32,063 nt of DNA from NCBI RefSeq assembly GCF_016595415.1, contig NZ_JAENIO010000046.1, forward strand, positions 1-32,063. The letters run 5' to 3'. A program made the position numbers and the translations under genes. This stretch comes from Roseibacillus ishigakijimensis. GTDB taxonomy: Bacteria > Verrucomicrobiota > Verrucomicrobiia > Verrucomicrobiales > Akkermansiaceae. A model generated the notes under the pieces. That model was not told where the DNA came from. It ran no database searches and worked only from the letters and a program-made list of their open reading frames with translations. This document shows, piece by piece, positions 1 through 8,293 of the stretch; the first letter of the stretch is position 1; each line of letters begins with the position of its first letter.

Positions 1-92
1 TTGAAGTAAATAGCTTATGGTGAGTTTTTCTGTAATTCTGTGTATTATAGGCTAATAAGAAAAGAGGGGTTCGATCCCCCTCGCCTCCACCA
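1..92 (+). ncRNA. ssrA: tmRNA 3' end (partial, cut by window edge)
   Basis: The last 29 bases form a tRNA-like T arm and acceptor end. A 5-bp stem (agggg/cccct) encloses the loop TTCGATC, followed by an acceptor strand cgcctcc, discriminator A and an encoded CCA ending at 92. The AT-rich sequence before it does not fold as an anticodon arm with a variable loop. This fits the pseudoknot and P2 region of tmRNA, and a CGCCTCCACCA-type end is common in tmRNAs. A strong terminator follows 10 bases later. A tRNA (for example Ser type) is the alternative, because the 5' half lies outside the window. Confidence 0.62.
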
Positions 93-101
93 TTTCCTTT
101 A

Positions 102-131
102 AAAAAGAGCGACCTGCGGGTCGCTCTTTTT
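102..131 (+). terminator. Rho-independent terminator of the tmRNA-like gene
   Basis: An 8-bp perfect stem (107-114 with 119-126, gagcgacc/ggtcgctc) has a 4-base loop. It is extended by A-T pairs from the flanking A run (102-106) and followed by a T run. The A tract before it and T tract after it make it potentially bidirectional. Confidence 0.85.
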
Positions 132-197
132 CGTTGGGACCGGGCGGGGGAGTGCGGGATTGGGAATGCGGAACCAACAAAATTGGGAGGAGACTCC

Positions 198-231
198 AAA
201 AAAACCTCCCGGCCGGAGGGCTCGGGAGGTT
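198..231 (-). terminator. Rho-independent terminator of the aldolase gene
   Basis: The 8-bp stem 203-210/224-231 (aacctccc/gggaggtt) has a GC-rich 13-base loop. On the minus strand it is followed by a T run (complement of 198-202). It lies 26 bases past the aldolase stop codon. Confidence 0.75.
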
Positions 232-256
232 GGGAAAAAGGAGAAACGGGGAGGGC

Positions 257-1285
257 TCACTTGGCGAAGATGCTCTGTCCGGCGGACTTGAGCTCTTCGC
301 AGGCTTGCACGAGGCGGGCCGCGACGCTGGCCTCCGCTTTTTTGAGGTAGCCCCGGGGATCGTAGGTCTTTTTGTTGCCCACTTCGCCGTCGATCTTGAG
401 CACACCTTCGATGTTTTCGCACATGTGGGTCACGATGGGACGGGTGAAGGCGTATTGGGTGTCGGTGTCGATGTTCATCTTCACCACGCCGTAGTCGAGG
501 GTCTCCTGGAGGTCTTCGGCGGAGGTGCCGGAGCCGCCGTGGAAGACGAGGTCCATTTCGGCTTCAGCGCCGTATTTGTCCATGACCACTTTCTGGCCGT
601 CCTTGAGGATGGCGGGCTTCAGTTTGACCGCACCGGGCTTGTAGGCGCCGTGGACGTTGCCAAAGGTGGCGGCGAACATGAAGCGGCCGATGGGATTGAG
701 GGTTTCGTAGACCTGCAGCATGTCCTCGGGGGAGGTGTAGAGCTTTTCGGCAGGCAGGCCGGAGGTGTCGTGGCCGTCTTCCTCACCACCGACGCAACCG
801 GCTTCGACTTCCAGGATGATGTCGAGTTCGGCGCATTCCTTGAGGAGCTCGGCCGAGATTTTCAGGTTTTCATCGAGGTCCACCACAGAGCCGTCGAACA
901 TGTGGGAGTTGAAGAGCGGTCCGAGGCCCTTCTCCTTGCGGGCGCGGGACTCGTCGAGGAGAGGGCGCAGGAAGGAGTCCACCTTTTCCGGGTGGCAGTG
1001 GTCGGTGTGCAGGGCGATGAGGACATCGTATTTCTCGGCGAGGCGGTGAACGGCTTCGGCAAGGACGATGGCTCCGAAGGCGGCATCGGCGACATTGAGG
1101 CCGGAAGCAAACTGGCCGCCACCGGTGGAAACTTGGATGATGCCGTCTGACTTGGCGTCGGCAAAGGCCTTGAGGGCGGCATTGGCCGTGACGATGGAGG
1201 TGATGTTGATCGCAGGATAAGCGTAACCACCCTTCTGAGCGGCATCCAACATATCCCGGTATTGAGCAGGTGTTGCAACAGGCAT
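257..1285 (-). CDS. fbaA: Class II (zinc) fructose-bisphosphate aldolase
   Basis: This enzyme reversibly splits fructose-1,6-bisphosphate into dihydroxyacetone phosphate and glyceraldehyde-3-phosphate, in cytoplasmic glycolysis and gluconeogenesis. The 342-residue product has the class II hallmarks: HTDHCHP at 93-99 with catalytic Asp95 and zinc ligand His96, GNVHGAY with zinc ligand His212, and FHGGSG with zinc ligand His249. The length and the long loop at 163-180 match the E. coli/yeast-type (class IIa) enzymes. The frame is open for 12 more codons upstream, but the ATG at 1285 is preferred: AAGGG lies just upstream of it, and homology begins there. The gene is a single unit with its own terminator, divergent from the lipoprotein gene at 1510. 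Confidence 0.96.
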   Translation of the reverse strand: MPVATPAQYRDMLDAAQKGGYAYPAINITSIVTANAALKAFADAKSDGIIQVSTGGGQFASGLNVADAAFGAIVLAEAVHRLAEKYDVLIALHTDHCHPEKVDSFLRPLLDESRARKEKGLGPLFNSHMFDGSVVDLDENLKISAELLKECAELDIILEVEAGCVGGEEDGHDTSGLPAEKLYTSPEDMLQVYETLNPIGRFMFAATFGNVHGAYKPGAVKLKPAILKDGQKVVMDKYGAEAEMDLVFHGGSGTSAEDLQETLDYGVVKMNIDTDTQYAFTRPIVTHMCENIEGVLKIDGEVGNKKTYDPRGYLKKAEASVAARLVQACEELKSAGQSIFAK

Positions 1286-1445
1286 GGCGAGGCCCTTAGC
1301 GGAAAAAAGGGCTGCGCGCAAGGGCTATGCCACGACTGGGGAGAGCAGGGGGGCGCGGACGGAAGGGAAATCGCATCCGGTTTGTCCTTTGATCTCTTCG
1401 GCTCGCCTGTTGCCATAGGCAAAGGGGAGAAAGGTGCCGAAATCG

Positions 1446-1458
1446 TCACCTGAGGTGA
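1446..1458. promoter_or_regulatory. Short inverted repeat between two divergent genes
   Basis: TCACCT-G-AGGTGA is a perfect 6-bp inverted repeat with a single-base centre. It sits in the 224-base space between the aldolase start (1285) and the lipoprotein start (1510), 51 bases before the latter. It could be an operator or chance; no convincing promoter boxes frame it. Confidence 0.25.
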
Positions 1459-1509
1459 GTGTTTTTCCCTATTGTTCTTTGCGGGCAAGGTCGTCATAGT
1501 GCGAGGGCT

Positions 1510-2265
1510 ATGTTGAAAAAACTAATTGCCCTCGCGGGGGCCTTGTTGGCGCTGGTCGGTCTTAGCGGATGTTTGGAGATGGATATCTCGGTCAATCTCA
1601 AGAAGGACGGTTCCGGAACCTTGGTCGAGACCATGACCTTCAATGCCCAGACGGCGGCGATGATGAAGATGGGGGCGGCGGAAGGGGCCGAGGATCCTTT
1701 CGCTGAGTTTAATGAAGAAGAGCTGAAGAAAAAAGCGGCGGAGTATGGCGAAGGAGTCGAGTTTGTCGGAGTGGAGAAGAGCGAGAATGCTGATGGGAGC
1801 CTCTCTTTCAAAAGCACTTACAAGTTTGCTGATGTTGATGATTTGAACTATGATCCTGGTAAAGCGATGGGTGATGAGTCCGAGGGCAATCCCATGGCTG
1901 ATTTTTCTTTTGAGGATGGGGTGCTCACGATCGTGACTCCGGATCCTTCCAAGGAGGAGATGGCGATGGCTGGTGATATGAGTGACGAAGAGATGGCCAT
2001 GATGGCTCCGATGATGGCGGGCTTGAAGATGAGCTTCAAAATCGTTGCGGAAGGTGGCATCGCCAAGACCAATGCTCTTCATCACGAGGGAGACACGGTC
2101 ACGGTGATGGCTTTCGACTTTGATGAGATTCAGAAAAACGAAGGCGGAATGAAGGCTCTGAATTCTTTGGAGGCTGAAAACCGGGCCAAATTCACCAAGA
2201 AGGCGGCCGAAATCAAGGGCTTCAAGGTGGAGAGCCAAGAGAAGGTCACCATCAAACTGAAGTGA
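1510..2265 (+). CDS. Exported lipoprotein, LppM-like, with a Met-rich segment
   Basis: The 251-residue product starts with a lipoprotein signal peptide: KK, a hydrophobic stretch, then lipobox Leu-Ser-Gly-Cys with Cys21 as the lipidated residue. The mature part begins with the pattern CLEMDISVNLKKDGSGTL, which resembles LppM-type lipoproteins of unknown role. Residues 151-174 are unusually methionine-rich (nine Met mixed with acidic residues). The ATG at 1510 is chosen because the signal peptide starts there; the frame is open upstream, and GAGGG lies 2 bases before the start. The gene is monocistronic with a strong terminator. The precise function is unknown. Anchoring in the outer or inner membrane is expected. 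Confidence 0.85.
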   Translation: MLKKLIALAGALLALVGLSGCLEMDISVNLKKDGSGTLVETMTFNAQTAAMMKMGAAEGAEDPFAEFNEEELKKKAAEYGEGVEFVGVEKSENADGSLSFKSTYKFADVDDLNYDPGKAMGDESEGNPMADFSFEDGVLTIVTPDPSKEEMAMAGDMSDEEMAMMAPMMAGLKMSFKIVAEGGIAKTNALHHEGDTVTVMAFDFDEIQKNEGGMKALNSLEAENRAKFTKKAAEIKGFKVESQEKVTIKLK

Positions 2266-2313
2266 AAGAACCGGACCCTTTTTGAGACGAGAGAAGGGAA
2301 ATTTTTTAGGAAG

Positions 2314-2350
2314 AGCGACTCTCCGGATTTTGGGAGAGTCGCTTTTTTTT
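2314..2350 (+). terminator. Rho-independent terminator of the lipoprotein gene
   Basis: A perfect 11-bp stem (2314-2324 with 2333-2343, agcgactctcc/ggagagtcgct) has an 8-base loop and is followed by eight Ts. It separates two convergent genes. On the minus strand the downstream T run is interrupted, so the main direction is plus. Confidence 0.9.
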
Positions 2351-2362
2351 GAACTCGTCGCG

Positions 2363-2830
2363 TTAATCGTCGCTCAAAGGGACGATGCGGATGGTGCCCT
2401 TGGGTTGGTTTTGGGCGATATTGCTGGCGAGGGTTTGCCCACCGGAGGGGCTTTCGCTGCTCGTGCCTTCGAGGGCGTTTTTGAGAGCGTTTTCGACCAG
2501 CTGTCCGCAATGAATTTTCATGGGCGGAAGGGGGCCGAGGTCGCCGGTGAGGTCTTCGCTTTTGAGGGCAGCGGCTTCTTCGGTCGATTTGCCTTTAAGG
2601 AGTTGGGTGGCCATGGAGGCTACCGCGATGGCAGTTTGGCAGCCAAAGGCTTGGAAGGAGGCGCGGTCGATGACTTTTTTGCCGTCTTTTTCGGTGAATT
2701 TGAGCCACATGCGAACCATGTCGCCACAGTCGGGAGAGCCGACGGTGCCCACGCTGTCGGCGTCGTCCATCTCGCCGACGTTTTGAGGGTTGGCGAGGGC
2801 TTCACGGGTTTTTTCTTCGAAGTCGTTCAT
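2363..2830 (-). CDS. Fe-S cluster assembly scaffold, IscU/NifU N-terminal family
   Basis: The 155-residue protein carries all cluster ligands of the IscU fold: Cys35 and Asp37 in SPDCGD, Cys64 in FGCQTAIA, and His107-Cys108 in KIHCGQ. These scaffolds build [2Fe-2S] or [4Fe-4S] clusters with a cysteine desulfurase and pass them to target proteins. A C-terminal tail of about 30 residues past the usual end is low-complexity and variable. The ATG at 2830 lies two bases after the stop of the upstream Deg-like gene, so the two are probably co-transcribed and translationally linked. No cysteine desulfurase or other isc/suf gene is in the window. The family call is firm; whether it is a general or a specialised scaffold is open. 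Confidence 0.88.
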   Translation of the reverse strand: MNDFEEKTREALANPQNVGEMDDADSVGTVGSPDCGDMVRMWLKFTEKDGKKVIDRASFQAFGCQTAIAVASMATQLLKGKSTEEAAALKSEDLTGDLGPLPPMKIHCGQLVENALKNALEGTSSESPSGGQTLASNIAQNQPKGTIRIVPLSDD

Positions 2831-2832
2831 TG

Positions 2833-4413
2833 TTATTCGTTGGGGGTTTGAGGGACTGGGGGGACGCTTTTTTCCGGCAGGCGGCTGAGGCTGGGGAGTC
2901 CCTGGCGGAGGAATTGTTGGTCCACTTGATCGGAGAGAGCGGCGTCGAGGTAGAGGGTGCCGGGGGCTTCGTCCAGCCCGATGCGATGGATGCCATCGGT
3001 GGGTATTGCGGTGAGAGCGTCGGCGAGGTCGCGCAAATTCCGCACGGCCTGGCCATTGGCTTGATTCACGATGAGGCCGTGGAGGCGGTCGTAGCCGATG
3101 GTGGCGGGATTGGGGAGCACGCGGGAGAGAAAGACGATGCTTTCGCGTTCCTCTTCGTAGTCTTCGGGGTTTTCCATTGCGTGCATGAGGTCCAGAGGCG
3201 CGCGGGTGGTCCAGTTGTCCCCATGGGCTTCCAGATATTCGCGGGAAAGCTCCTGAAAGACGAGTCCTCCCTTGATGAGGAAAGTGGGCGGGGAATCGTT
3301 GAGATGGCGGGGAACGAGGGGCTCGGGGGCGGCTTCCAGAGTGGCGGTGATGACTTCTTCCTTGCCATCGCGAAGGATGGTCAGGCTTAGTTGATCACCC
3401 ACCGTCTTGGTGGAGCGGATGAGGACGGACCAGGGAAGGGGGCCGTAGGAGGGGTGCTCGAAGTAGCCCCGGCGATCCAGCTGATGCTCGTCGATGGCGA
3501 GGAGGACATCGCCAAGCTGGAGCCCGGCTCGCCCGGCGGGACTGTCGGCCTTGACTTTGGAGAGGTAGAGTCCGCCCCCGTCGCTGGGGAGGCCCAGATA
3601 GTCGCGAAAGGACTTGTCTTCGGTGCGGGTGATGGCCACGCCGAGGACGGGGAAGCCCTCGTAACTGCCATCGCGGGCATCACGGAGGAAGGTGGCGATG
3701 ATTTCGGGAGGGATGACCTCGGAAATCTGGTCCTCGGAATCGTAGCTGGTGAGAACGCCCAGGAGGCGGTGGCCTTTGGTCACCGGGAGGGTGAAGGACG
3801 AGGAGGCGGACTGCATGGATCCCTTCACGACATAGGTCAGGAAGGAGTAGCCGGAGAGGAAAGAAGCGGCGGTATCGACGGCCCGGATAGTGGCCCGGGT
3901 GCGCAGGGTGGTGCCGTTGCTTTCCACCTGCCAGACGCTCACGGAGTCGCCAATGTGGGCGGGGGATCCCAGCTGCAGGGGGGTCTTTTTTTGCAAGAAG
4001 CCTGCGTCGCCGATGGGGGCGAGGAGGGCCAGATTGGCTTTGTAATCAATGGCGATGACTTCGGCCTGCACCGATTGCGAGGAGTCGGCGGACTCGAGCT
4101 CCAGGTAGGTCTGATTGGCGACGAGCTCGGCGGCGGTGAGGATTTCGCGGGGGGAGATGAGGGTGCCGAGACCACTGCGGCGCTGGGGGTTGTTGCGTTG
4201 CCAAGGTTGGCCCGCATTGAAGGTCTGGATGGTGGAATTCACCCGCACAAAGCTGTCGAGGATGTCCTCGCTGGCTTCGCCCACCAGCTCGGTGGCCCCG
4301 GAGGCAGAAGCCGGGGTGGGGAGTTGGTCGGCCGGGGAGGCGGCAGGGGTTTCGGCCGATAGCTGGGGCAGCAGTAGACTGCTGGCGAGGAGGCTGGAGA
4401 AAAGAGGTTTCAT
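2833..4413 (-). CDS. Exported Deg/HtrA-like pseudoprotease with PDZ domains
   Basis: The 526-residue protein has a signal peptide (MKPLFSSLLASSLLLPQLSA), a trypsin-like Deg domain at about 50-245, a PDZ domain at about 255-370 (LGLPSDGGG, AGRAGLQLGDVLLAID) and a second PDZ-like module near the C-terminus. It is a paralogue of the neighbouring protease but has lost the catalytic triad: the His position reads TAAELV (Glu96), the Asp position reads KANLAL (Asn127), and the GNSGGP loop is replaced by SASSSFTLP. It is therefore probably a non-proteolytic binding or regulatory partner. The start at 4413 is set by the signal peptide, though the frame is open 75 codons further upstream into the neighbour's 3' end. 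It lies 31 bases behind the active paralogue. Confidence 0.87.
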   Translation of the reverse strand: MKPLFSSLLASSLLLPQLSAETPAASPADQLPTPASASGATELVGEASEDILDSFVRVNSTIQTFNAGQPWQRNNPQRRSGLGTLISPREILTAAELVANQTYLELESADSSQSVQAEVIAIDYKANLALLAPIGDAGFLQKKTPLQLGSPAHIGDSVSVWQVESNGTTLRTRATIRAVDTAASFLSGYSFLTYVVKGSMQSASSSFTLPVTKGHRLLGVLTSYDSEDQISEVIPPEIIATFLRDARDGSYEGFPVLGVAITRTEDKSFRDYLGLPSDGGGLYLSKVKADSPAGRAGLQLGDVLLAIDEHQLDRRGYFEHPSYGPLPWSVLIRSTKTVGDQLSLTILRDGKEEVITATLEAAPEPLVPRHLNDSPPTFLIKGGLVFQELSREYLEAHGDNWTTRAPLDLMHAMENPEDYEEERESIVFLSRVLPNPATIGYDRLHGLIVNQANGQAVRNLRDLADALTAIPTDGIHRIGLDEAPGTLYLDAALSDQVDQQFLRQGLPSLSRLPEKSVPPVPQTPNE

Positions 4414-4444
4414 TATGATGGATAAGTTTGCTGGAAGGGGGGCT

Positions 4445-5947
4445 TCAGTCTTCGCCGAGGTAATGGGTGGCGGGAATGTTGTTGGTGCCCATGAGCCGCT
4501 GATTGACGGCGGGGACGCGGGCGCTGGGCAGGACCAGGGGGCGGCCGCGATCTTCGAATTCGAAGACGGTGAACTCCGGTTGTTCATTTTCATACAAAAG
4601 CTCGTGGGCGTGGCGAAGGTCGCGCACTTTTTCGCCATTGATGCTATCGATGATGGAACCGGCGAAGGAGGTCATGTGGACGGTGAGTTCGTCACTCTCA
4701 ACCCGTGTCAAAACGAGGATTTCGGGTTTCTCCTTGAAGAGGCCTTCCCGGAGATAGCGCTCGGTGAGGTGGCGGGTGGTGACGTCGGTCAGGCGGTGGG
4801 CAGACATCACATTGAGGCTGAGGGGCTGAATGACGAGTCCGCCGTAAAAAATGTATTCGGGGCGCTCGTCATAAATGATGCTGAAAAGCGGTGAGCCCGG
4901 GAGGGGCGCCAAGGTGATGGTGGCTTGCCGCTCCTCTCCCTCGCGGAGAAAGTCGAGGGTGACTTCGTCTTTTGCGAACTTCCGCTCCACGATTTCGTGC
5001 AGCACGAGTTGCTCGCCTGCCACATTGATGTTGCCGGCCGAGTCGATGGCATTGCCGTCGATGGCGAGAAGGATGTCGTTTTCCTGCAGCTGGCCATCAC
5101 AAGGCCCTTCCGGAATTACGCTGGTGACGAGCACGCCCCGATCGTTGTCGGGAAGGCCCAGGGCCTGGCGCATGGCGGGATTGAAGAGTGGGAAGGTGCT
5201 CACGCCGAGGTCGACGTATTTGTCGTATTGACCGTCCTCGATGTCTTTCAAAAAGCGGCGGATGACGGGGGTCGGGATGATGTAGCCGGTGTTGTCGGCT
5301 TGGGTGAGACCTTGGAAGGCTACGCCGATCACTTTGTCATCTTGCACCGCCGGGCCGCCCGAGTTGCCGGGGTTGATGGCGGCATCGACCTGGATGATGA
5401 GGTGGGAATCGGCTCGGGAGTGGGAATAGGGGCGGAAGTCGATGCGGGAGACGATGCCCCGGGTGACGGAGAGGCGATCTCCTCCCACGGGGTAGCCGAT
5501 GGCGCGCACTTCGGAGTCCAGCGCGGGCATGCCGCCGATGGGGAGGGGGGCGAGGCCGGCCAGCGGGGTGGGGTCTTCCAAGCTGATGAGAGCAAGGTCG
5601 CAATCGTGTGCAATGTGCTGGATGACTGCCGGGAGCTTGCGGGCGGAGTTGCGCTGGGTGACGAGGATGCGGCGGGCGTTGGAAACGACGTGGGCATTGG
5701 TGAGTATCTGGTTGGGCCCGATGAGGAAGCCCGTGCCATTGCCGCCGGAGAATCCGCCTGTATTCCATGGGGTGCGGTAGTCGGGATTCTGGGTGGCGAC
5801 CTCGATGCGAAGGACGGAATCGAAGAGGTGGCTCTGGGTGGCCTTGGGCGAGGGGGCGGGCTTCTCCACCACTTCGGGCGGGGGAGCAAGTTGGGCGGAG
5901 AGAGGAAGGCAGGCCAAAAGGCCGGAGAGGAACAATCGCGTGAGCAT
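4445..5947 (-). CDS. Exported Deg/HtrA-family serine protease, DEG9-like
   Basis: This 500-residue periplasmic or envelope protease has a signal peptide ending near Ala18. The complete triad is present: His86 in TNAHVV, Asp117 in HDCDLAL, and Ser196 in NPGNSGGP. A PDZ domain follows at about 245-350 (GVLVTSV, NDILLAIDG), then a second PDZ-like domain to the C-terminus (DSINGEKVRDLRHAHELL). The long C-terminal half, with its FEFEDRGRPLVL-type ending, resembles plant DEG9-type proteases more than E. coli DegP. Deg proteases degrade or refold damaged envelope proteins. It is the first gene of a run with the inactive paralogue and the Fe-S scaffold. The ATG at 5947 marks the signal peptide; upstream in-frame codons are not protein-like. 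No Shine-Dalgarno sequence is seen. Confidence 0.93.
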   Translation of the reverse strand: MLTRLFLSGLLACLPLSAQLAPPPEVVEKPAPSPKATQSHLFDSVLRIEVATQNPDYRTPWNTGGFSGGNGTGFLIGPNQILTNAHVVSNARRILVTQRNSARKLPAVIQHIAHDCDLALISLEDPTPLAGLAPLPIGGMPALDSEVRAIGYPVGGDRLSVTRGIVSRIDFRPYSHSRADSHLIIQVDAAINPGNSGGPAVQDDKVIGVAFQGLTQADNTGYIIPTPVIRRFLKDIEDGQYDKYVDLGVSTFPLFNPAMRQALGLPDNDRGVLVTSVIPEGPCDGQLQENDILLAIDGNAIDSAGNINVAGEQLVLHEIVERKFAKDEVTLDFLREGEERQATITLAPLPGSPLFSIIYDERPEYIFYGGLVIQPLSLNVMSAHRLTDVTTRHLTERYLREGLFKEKPEILVLTRVESDELTVHMTSFAGSIIDSINGEKVRDLRHAHELLYENEQPEFTVFEFEDRGRPLVLPSARVPAVNQRLMGTNNIPATHYLGED

Positions 5948-6010
5948 GGAAAGAAGCCTAGTGCCAAATTGCAGGCTGGCAAGCGCCCGGAATGCCGGTA
6001 AAGAAGCGCC

Positions 6011-7003
6011 ATGATGCAACGCAATGAAGATCGATTCGTGATGCCAGCCGAGTGGTCGCCGGTGGAGGCGATCTGGCTAAGCTGGCCAGTGGCTCCGCAG
6101 CTGTGGGGCGGCATCGCCCGTGCGGAGGTGGAAGCGGAGTTTGCCCGCTTGGTGGCGGTGATTGCGCGCTTCGCGCAAGTGCGGCTCTGTGTGCAGCTCG
6201 ACCAGCGCGAGCGGGTGGTGGAGCTGGTTCCGCAGGCGGAGGTTTTTGCCATTGCCACCGACGATGTCTGGTGTCGCGACCACGGGCCGACTTTCTTGCG
6301 CCATCCCCGAACCGGAGCGGTGGCGATGGTCGATTGGCGCTACAATGCCTGGGGCGGGAAGTTTCCTTTTGAGAAAGACAACCGGGTTCCCGCCGCGATT
6401 GCCGCTTTACAGCAAATTCCCCGCTCGGTGAGCTCTCTTGTCTGCGAAGGAGGGGCTTTGGAAAGCAATGGTGCGGGTCGGATTCTCACTACTGAGTCGG
6501 TCTTGCTGAATGGCAATCGCAATCCGGATTGGGATCGGGAGGCTGTTGCCACTGAGTTGAAAGCCCAGCTGGGGGCTGTGGAGATTCTCTGGCTGCGGGC
6601 TGGGCTGGAGCACGATGATACCGATGGGCATATCGATATGGTGGCTCGCTTTGTGAGTGAAGATGCGGTGCTGGCGGTGGAGCCCGCAAGCGAGACGCTG
6701 CGCGACAACTGGAAGCGGCTGGAAGCGGCAGGACTGCAAGTGCGGGCGCTGCCCTACGTGGGGGAAATCGCGGAAGGCATCGAGGGGAGTTATGCCAATT
6801 TTCTCATTGTCAACGAGGGAGTCGTCGTGCCGCAATATGGCTTGGCGGGTGATGCCGAGGCCTTGGCGGTGGTGGCGGAGGCTTTTCCCGGAAAGGAAGT
6901 GGTGGGCTTTGACTGCCGATTGCTCGGGCGGGAAGGGGGCGCGGTCCATTGCCTCACCCAGGGGCAGTGGCGGCGGGGTGATGTCCCGTCTTCTTGCGAT
7001 TAA
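6011..7003 (+). CDS. aguA: Agmatine deiminase / peptidyl-arginine deiminase family
   Basis: Agmatine deiminase converts agmatine to N-carbamoylputrescine plus ammonia in polyamine synthesis. The 330-residue product has the guanidine-modifying active site: DDVWCRDHGP with Asp90, NAWGGK, EGGALE at 146-151, DTDGHID with His207, and the nucleophile Cys314 in GGAVHCLTQ. The length is slightly short but normal for the family. ATG codons at 6011 and 6014 are both possible. The gene is divergent from the Deg protease (63-base gap) and 37 bases before purD. No agmatinase, arginine decarboxylase or N-carbamoylputrescine amidase is nearby, so the substrate is inferred from family. Confidence 0.9.
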   Translation: MMQRNEDRFVMPAEWSPVEAIWLSWPVAPQLWGGIARAEVEAEFARLVAVIARFAQVRLCVQLDQRERVVELVPQAEVFAIATDDVWCRDHGPTFLRHPRTGAVAMVDWRYNAWGGKFPFEKDNRVPAAIAALQQIPRSVSSLVCEGGALESNGAGRILTTESVLLNGNRNPDWDREAVATELKAQLGAVEILWLRAGLEHDDTDGHIDMVARFVSEDAVLAVEPASETLRDNWKRLEAAGLQVRALPYVGEIAEGIEGSYANFLIVNEGVVVPQYGLAGDAEALAVVAEAFPGKEVVGFDCRLLGREGGAVHCLTQGQWRRGDVPSSCD

Positions 7004-7040
7004 GGGTTGAGCCTTTCCTGCCGCTGGGGCAGAAAGTGGC

Positions 7041-8288
7041 ATGAAGATTCTCGTCGTGGGAAAAGGAGGCCGGGAGCACGCTCTGTTGCGTGCTCTGCAA
7101 GAGTCGGGTCGGGAGGTTGAGCTCTATTGCCATCCCGGCAGCGATGCCATTGCCGAAATTGCGCAACCAGTGGCGGCCGGCGGAGTGGCCGAGCTAGTGG
7201 GCTGGATGCTGGGCTCCAAGATCGACCTCTGTGTGGCGGGGGAGGAGAGCTATCTCGTGAAGGATGAAGGCTTGGCCAATCTCTGTGCCCAGGCTGGCAT
7301 TCCCTGCTGGGGCCCCCGCAAGGAAGCGGCGATGCTGGAAGCCAGCAAAGGCTTCGCCAAACACTTCATGCAACGTCATGAAATCCCGACCGGAAAGGCC
7401 TGGGTCTGCGAAGATATCGAGGAAGCCCGTGATGCCATCGGAGGCAAGTATCCCACCGTGCTGAAGTTTGATGGTCTCGCCGCCGGCAAAGGGGTGGCTG
7501 TATGCAACGACGAGAGTGCGGCGGACGAGTTTTTGGGTGAAGTCTTTTCGCGCAAACGTTTTGGTGAGGGCAAGCTACTTGTCGAGGAGTATTTGGAAGG
7601 CCCCGAGGTCTCCATCTTCGCGGCGGTGAGTGGCGAGGATTATCAAATCTTCACTCCGGCCCGCGATTACAAGCGCATTGGGGAGGGTGACCAAGGGCCC
7701 AATACAGGTGGAATGGGCGCGGTGGCCAGTCGCCAACTGGTGACCCCGGAAGAGTTGGTTCGCATCGAGGAGGAAATCGTCAAGCCTACCGTTGCCGGAC
7801 TGGTGGCTGATGAACTCGACTATCGCGGTTTTCTTTACTTCGGTTTGATGATGACGGCTGCGGGTCCGAAAATTATCGAGTATAACTGTCGCTTCGGGGA
7901 TCCGGAGTGCCAGGCGGTGATGCCACTCGTGCAGGGCGATTTGGTGCAGTTCTGTCTCTCGGGCGCGCAAGGCAAGCTTCAGCAGGATCTTCTGACTTTT
8001 GACCCCGGTTGGAGTGTTTGCGTGGTCTTGGCCAGTGCGGGTTACCCGGAGAGCTCCCGCAGCGGAGATGTCATCGCCGGGCTCGATGAGGTCGACGAGG
8101 CCCGGATCTATCATGCAGGCACTCGCAGAGAGGGGGAGCGCTGGGTCACGAATGGAGGCCGGGTGCTCGCGGTCGTCGCGGGTGGCGAAACCCGCGCAGA
8201 AGCGGTGGAGCGGGCCCATGCCGAAGCGGCCAAGGTCACCTTCGACGGCAGCCAACGCCGGGCGGACATTGGCCGGTTGCATTTTTAA
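7041..8288 (+). CDS. purD: Phosphoribosylamine-glycine ligase (GAR synthetase)
   Basis: PurD joins glycine to 5-phosphoribosylamine using ATP, the second step of purine synthesis. The 415-residue product is full length: N-terminal MKILVVGKGGREHAL, an ATP-grasp core with KFDGLAAGKGV, EEYLEGPEVS, the family signature GPNTGGMGA, and the metal-binding ENCRFGDPE-type motif (here YNCRFGDPECQ). It follows the agmatine deiminase on the same strand by 37 bases and may share its transcript. Its stop codon is only 5 bases from that of the convergent sulfatase, leaving no room for an intergenic terminator. Confidence 0.97.
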   Translation: MKILVVGKGGREHALLRALQESGREVELYCHPGSDAIAEIAQPVAAGGVAELVGWMLGSKIDLCVAGEESYLVKDEGLANLCAQAGIPCWGPRKEAAMLEASKGFAKHFMQRHEIPTGKAWVCEDIEEARDAIGGKYPTVLKFDGLAAGKGVAVCNDESAADEFLGEVFSRKRFGEGKLLVEEYLEGPEVSIFAAVSGEDYQIFTPARDYKRIGEGDQGPNTGGMGAVASRQLVTPEELVRIEEEIVKPTVAGLVADELDYRGFLYFGLMMTAAGPKIIEYNCRFGDPECQAVMPLVQGDLVQFCLSGAQGKLQQDLLTFDPGWSVCVVLASAGYPESSRSGDVIAGLDEVDEARIYHAGTRREGERWVTNGGRVLAVVAGGETRAEAVERAHAEAAKVTFDGSQRRADIGRLHF

Positions 8289-8293
8289 CCCGC

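Noticed and set aside
4925-6001. Plus-strand open frame opposite the Deg protease
   Set aside because: Antisense shadow; the minus frame has signal peptide, catalytic triad and PDZ motifs.
7018-7032. Small hairpin (ctgcc...ggcag) just before purD
   Set aside because: The stem is only about 5 bp with no T run, so it is too weak to call a terminator or regulator.
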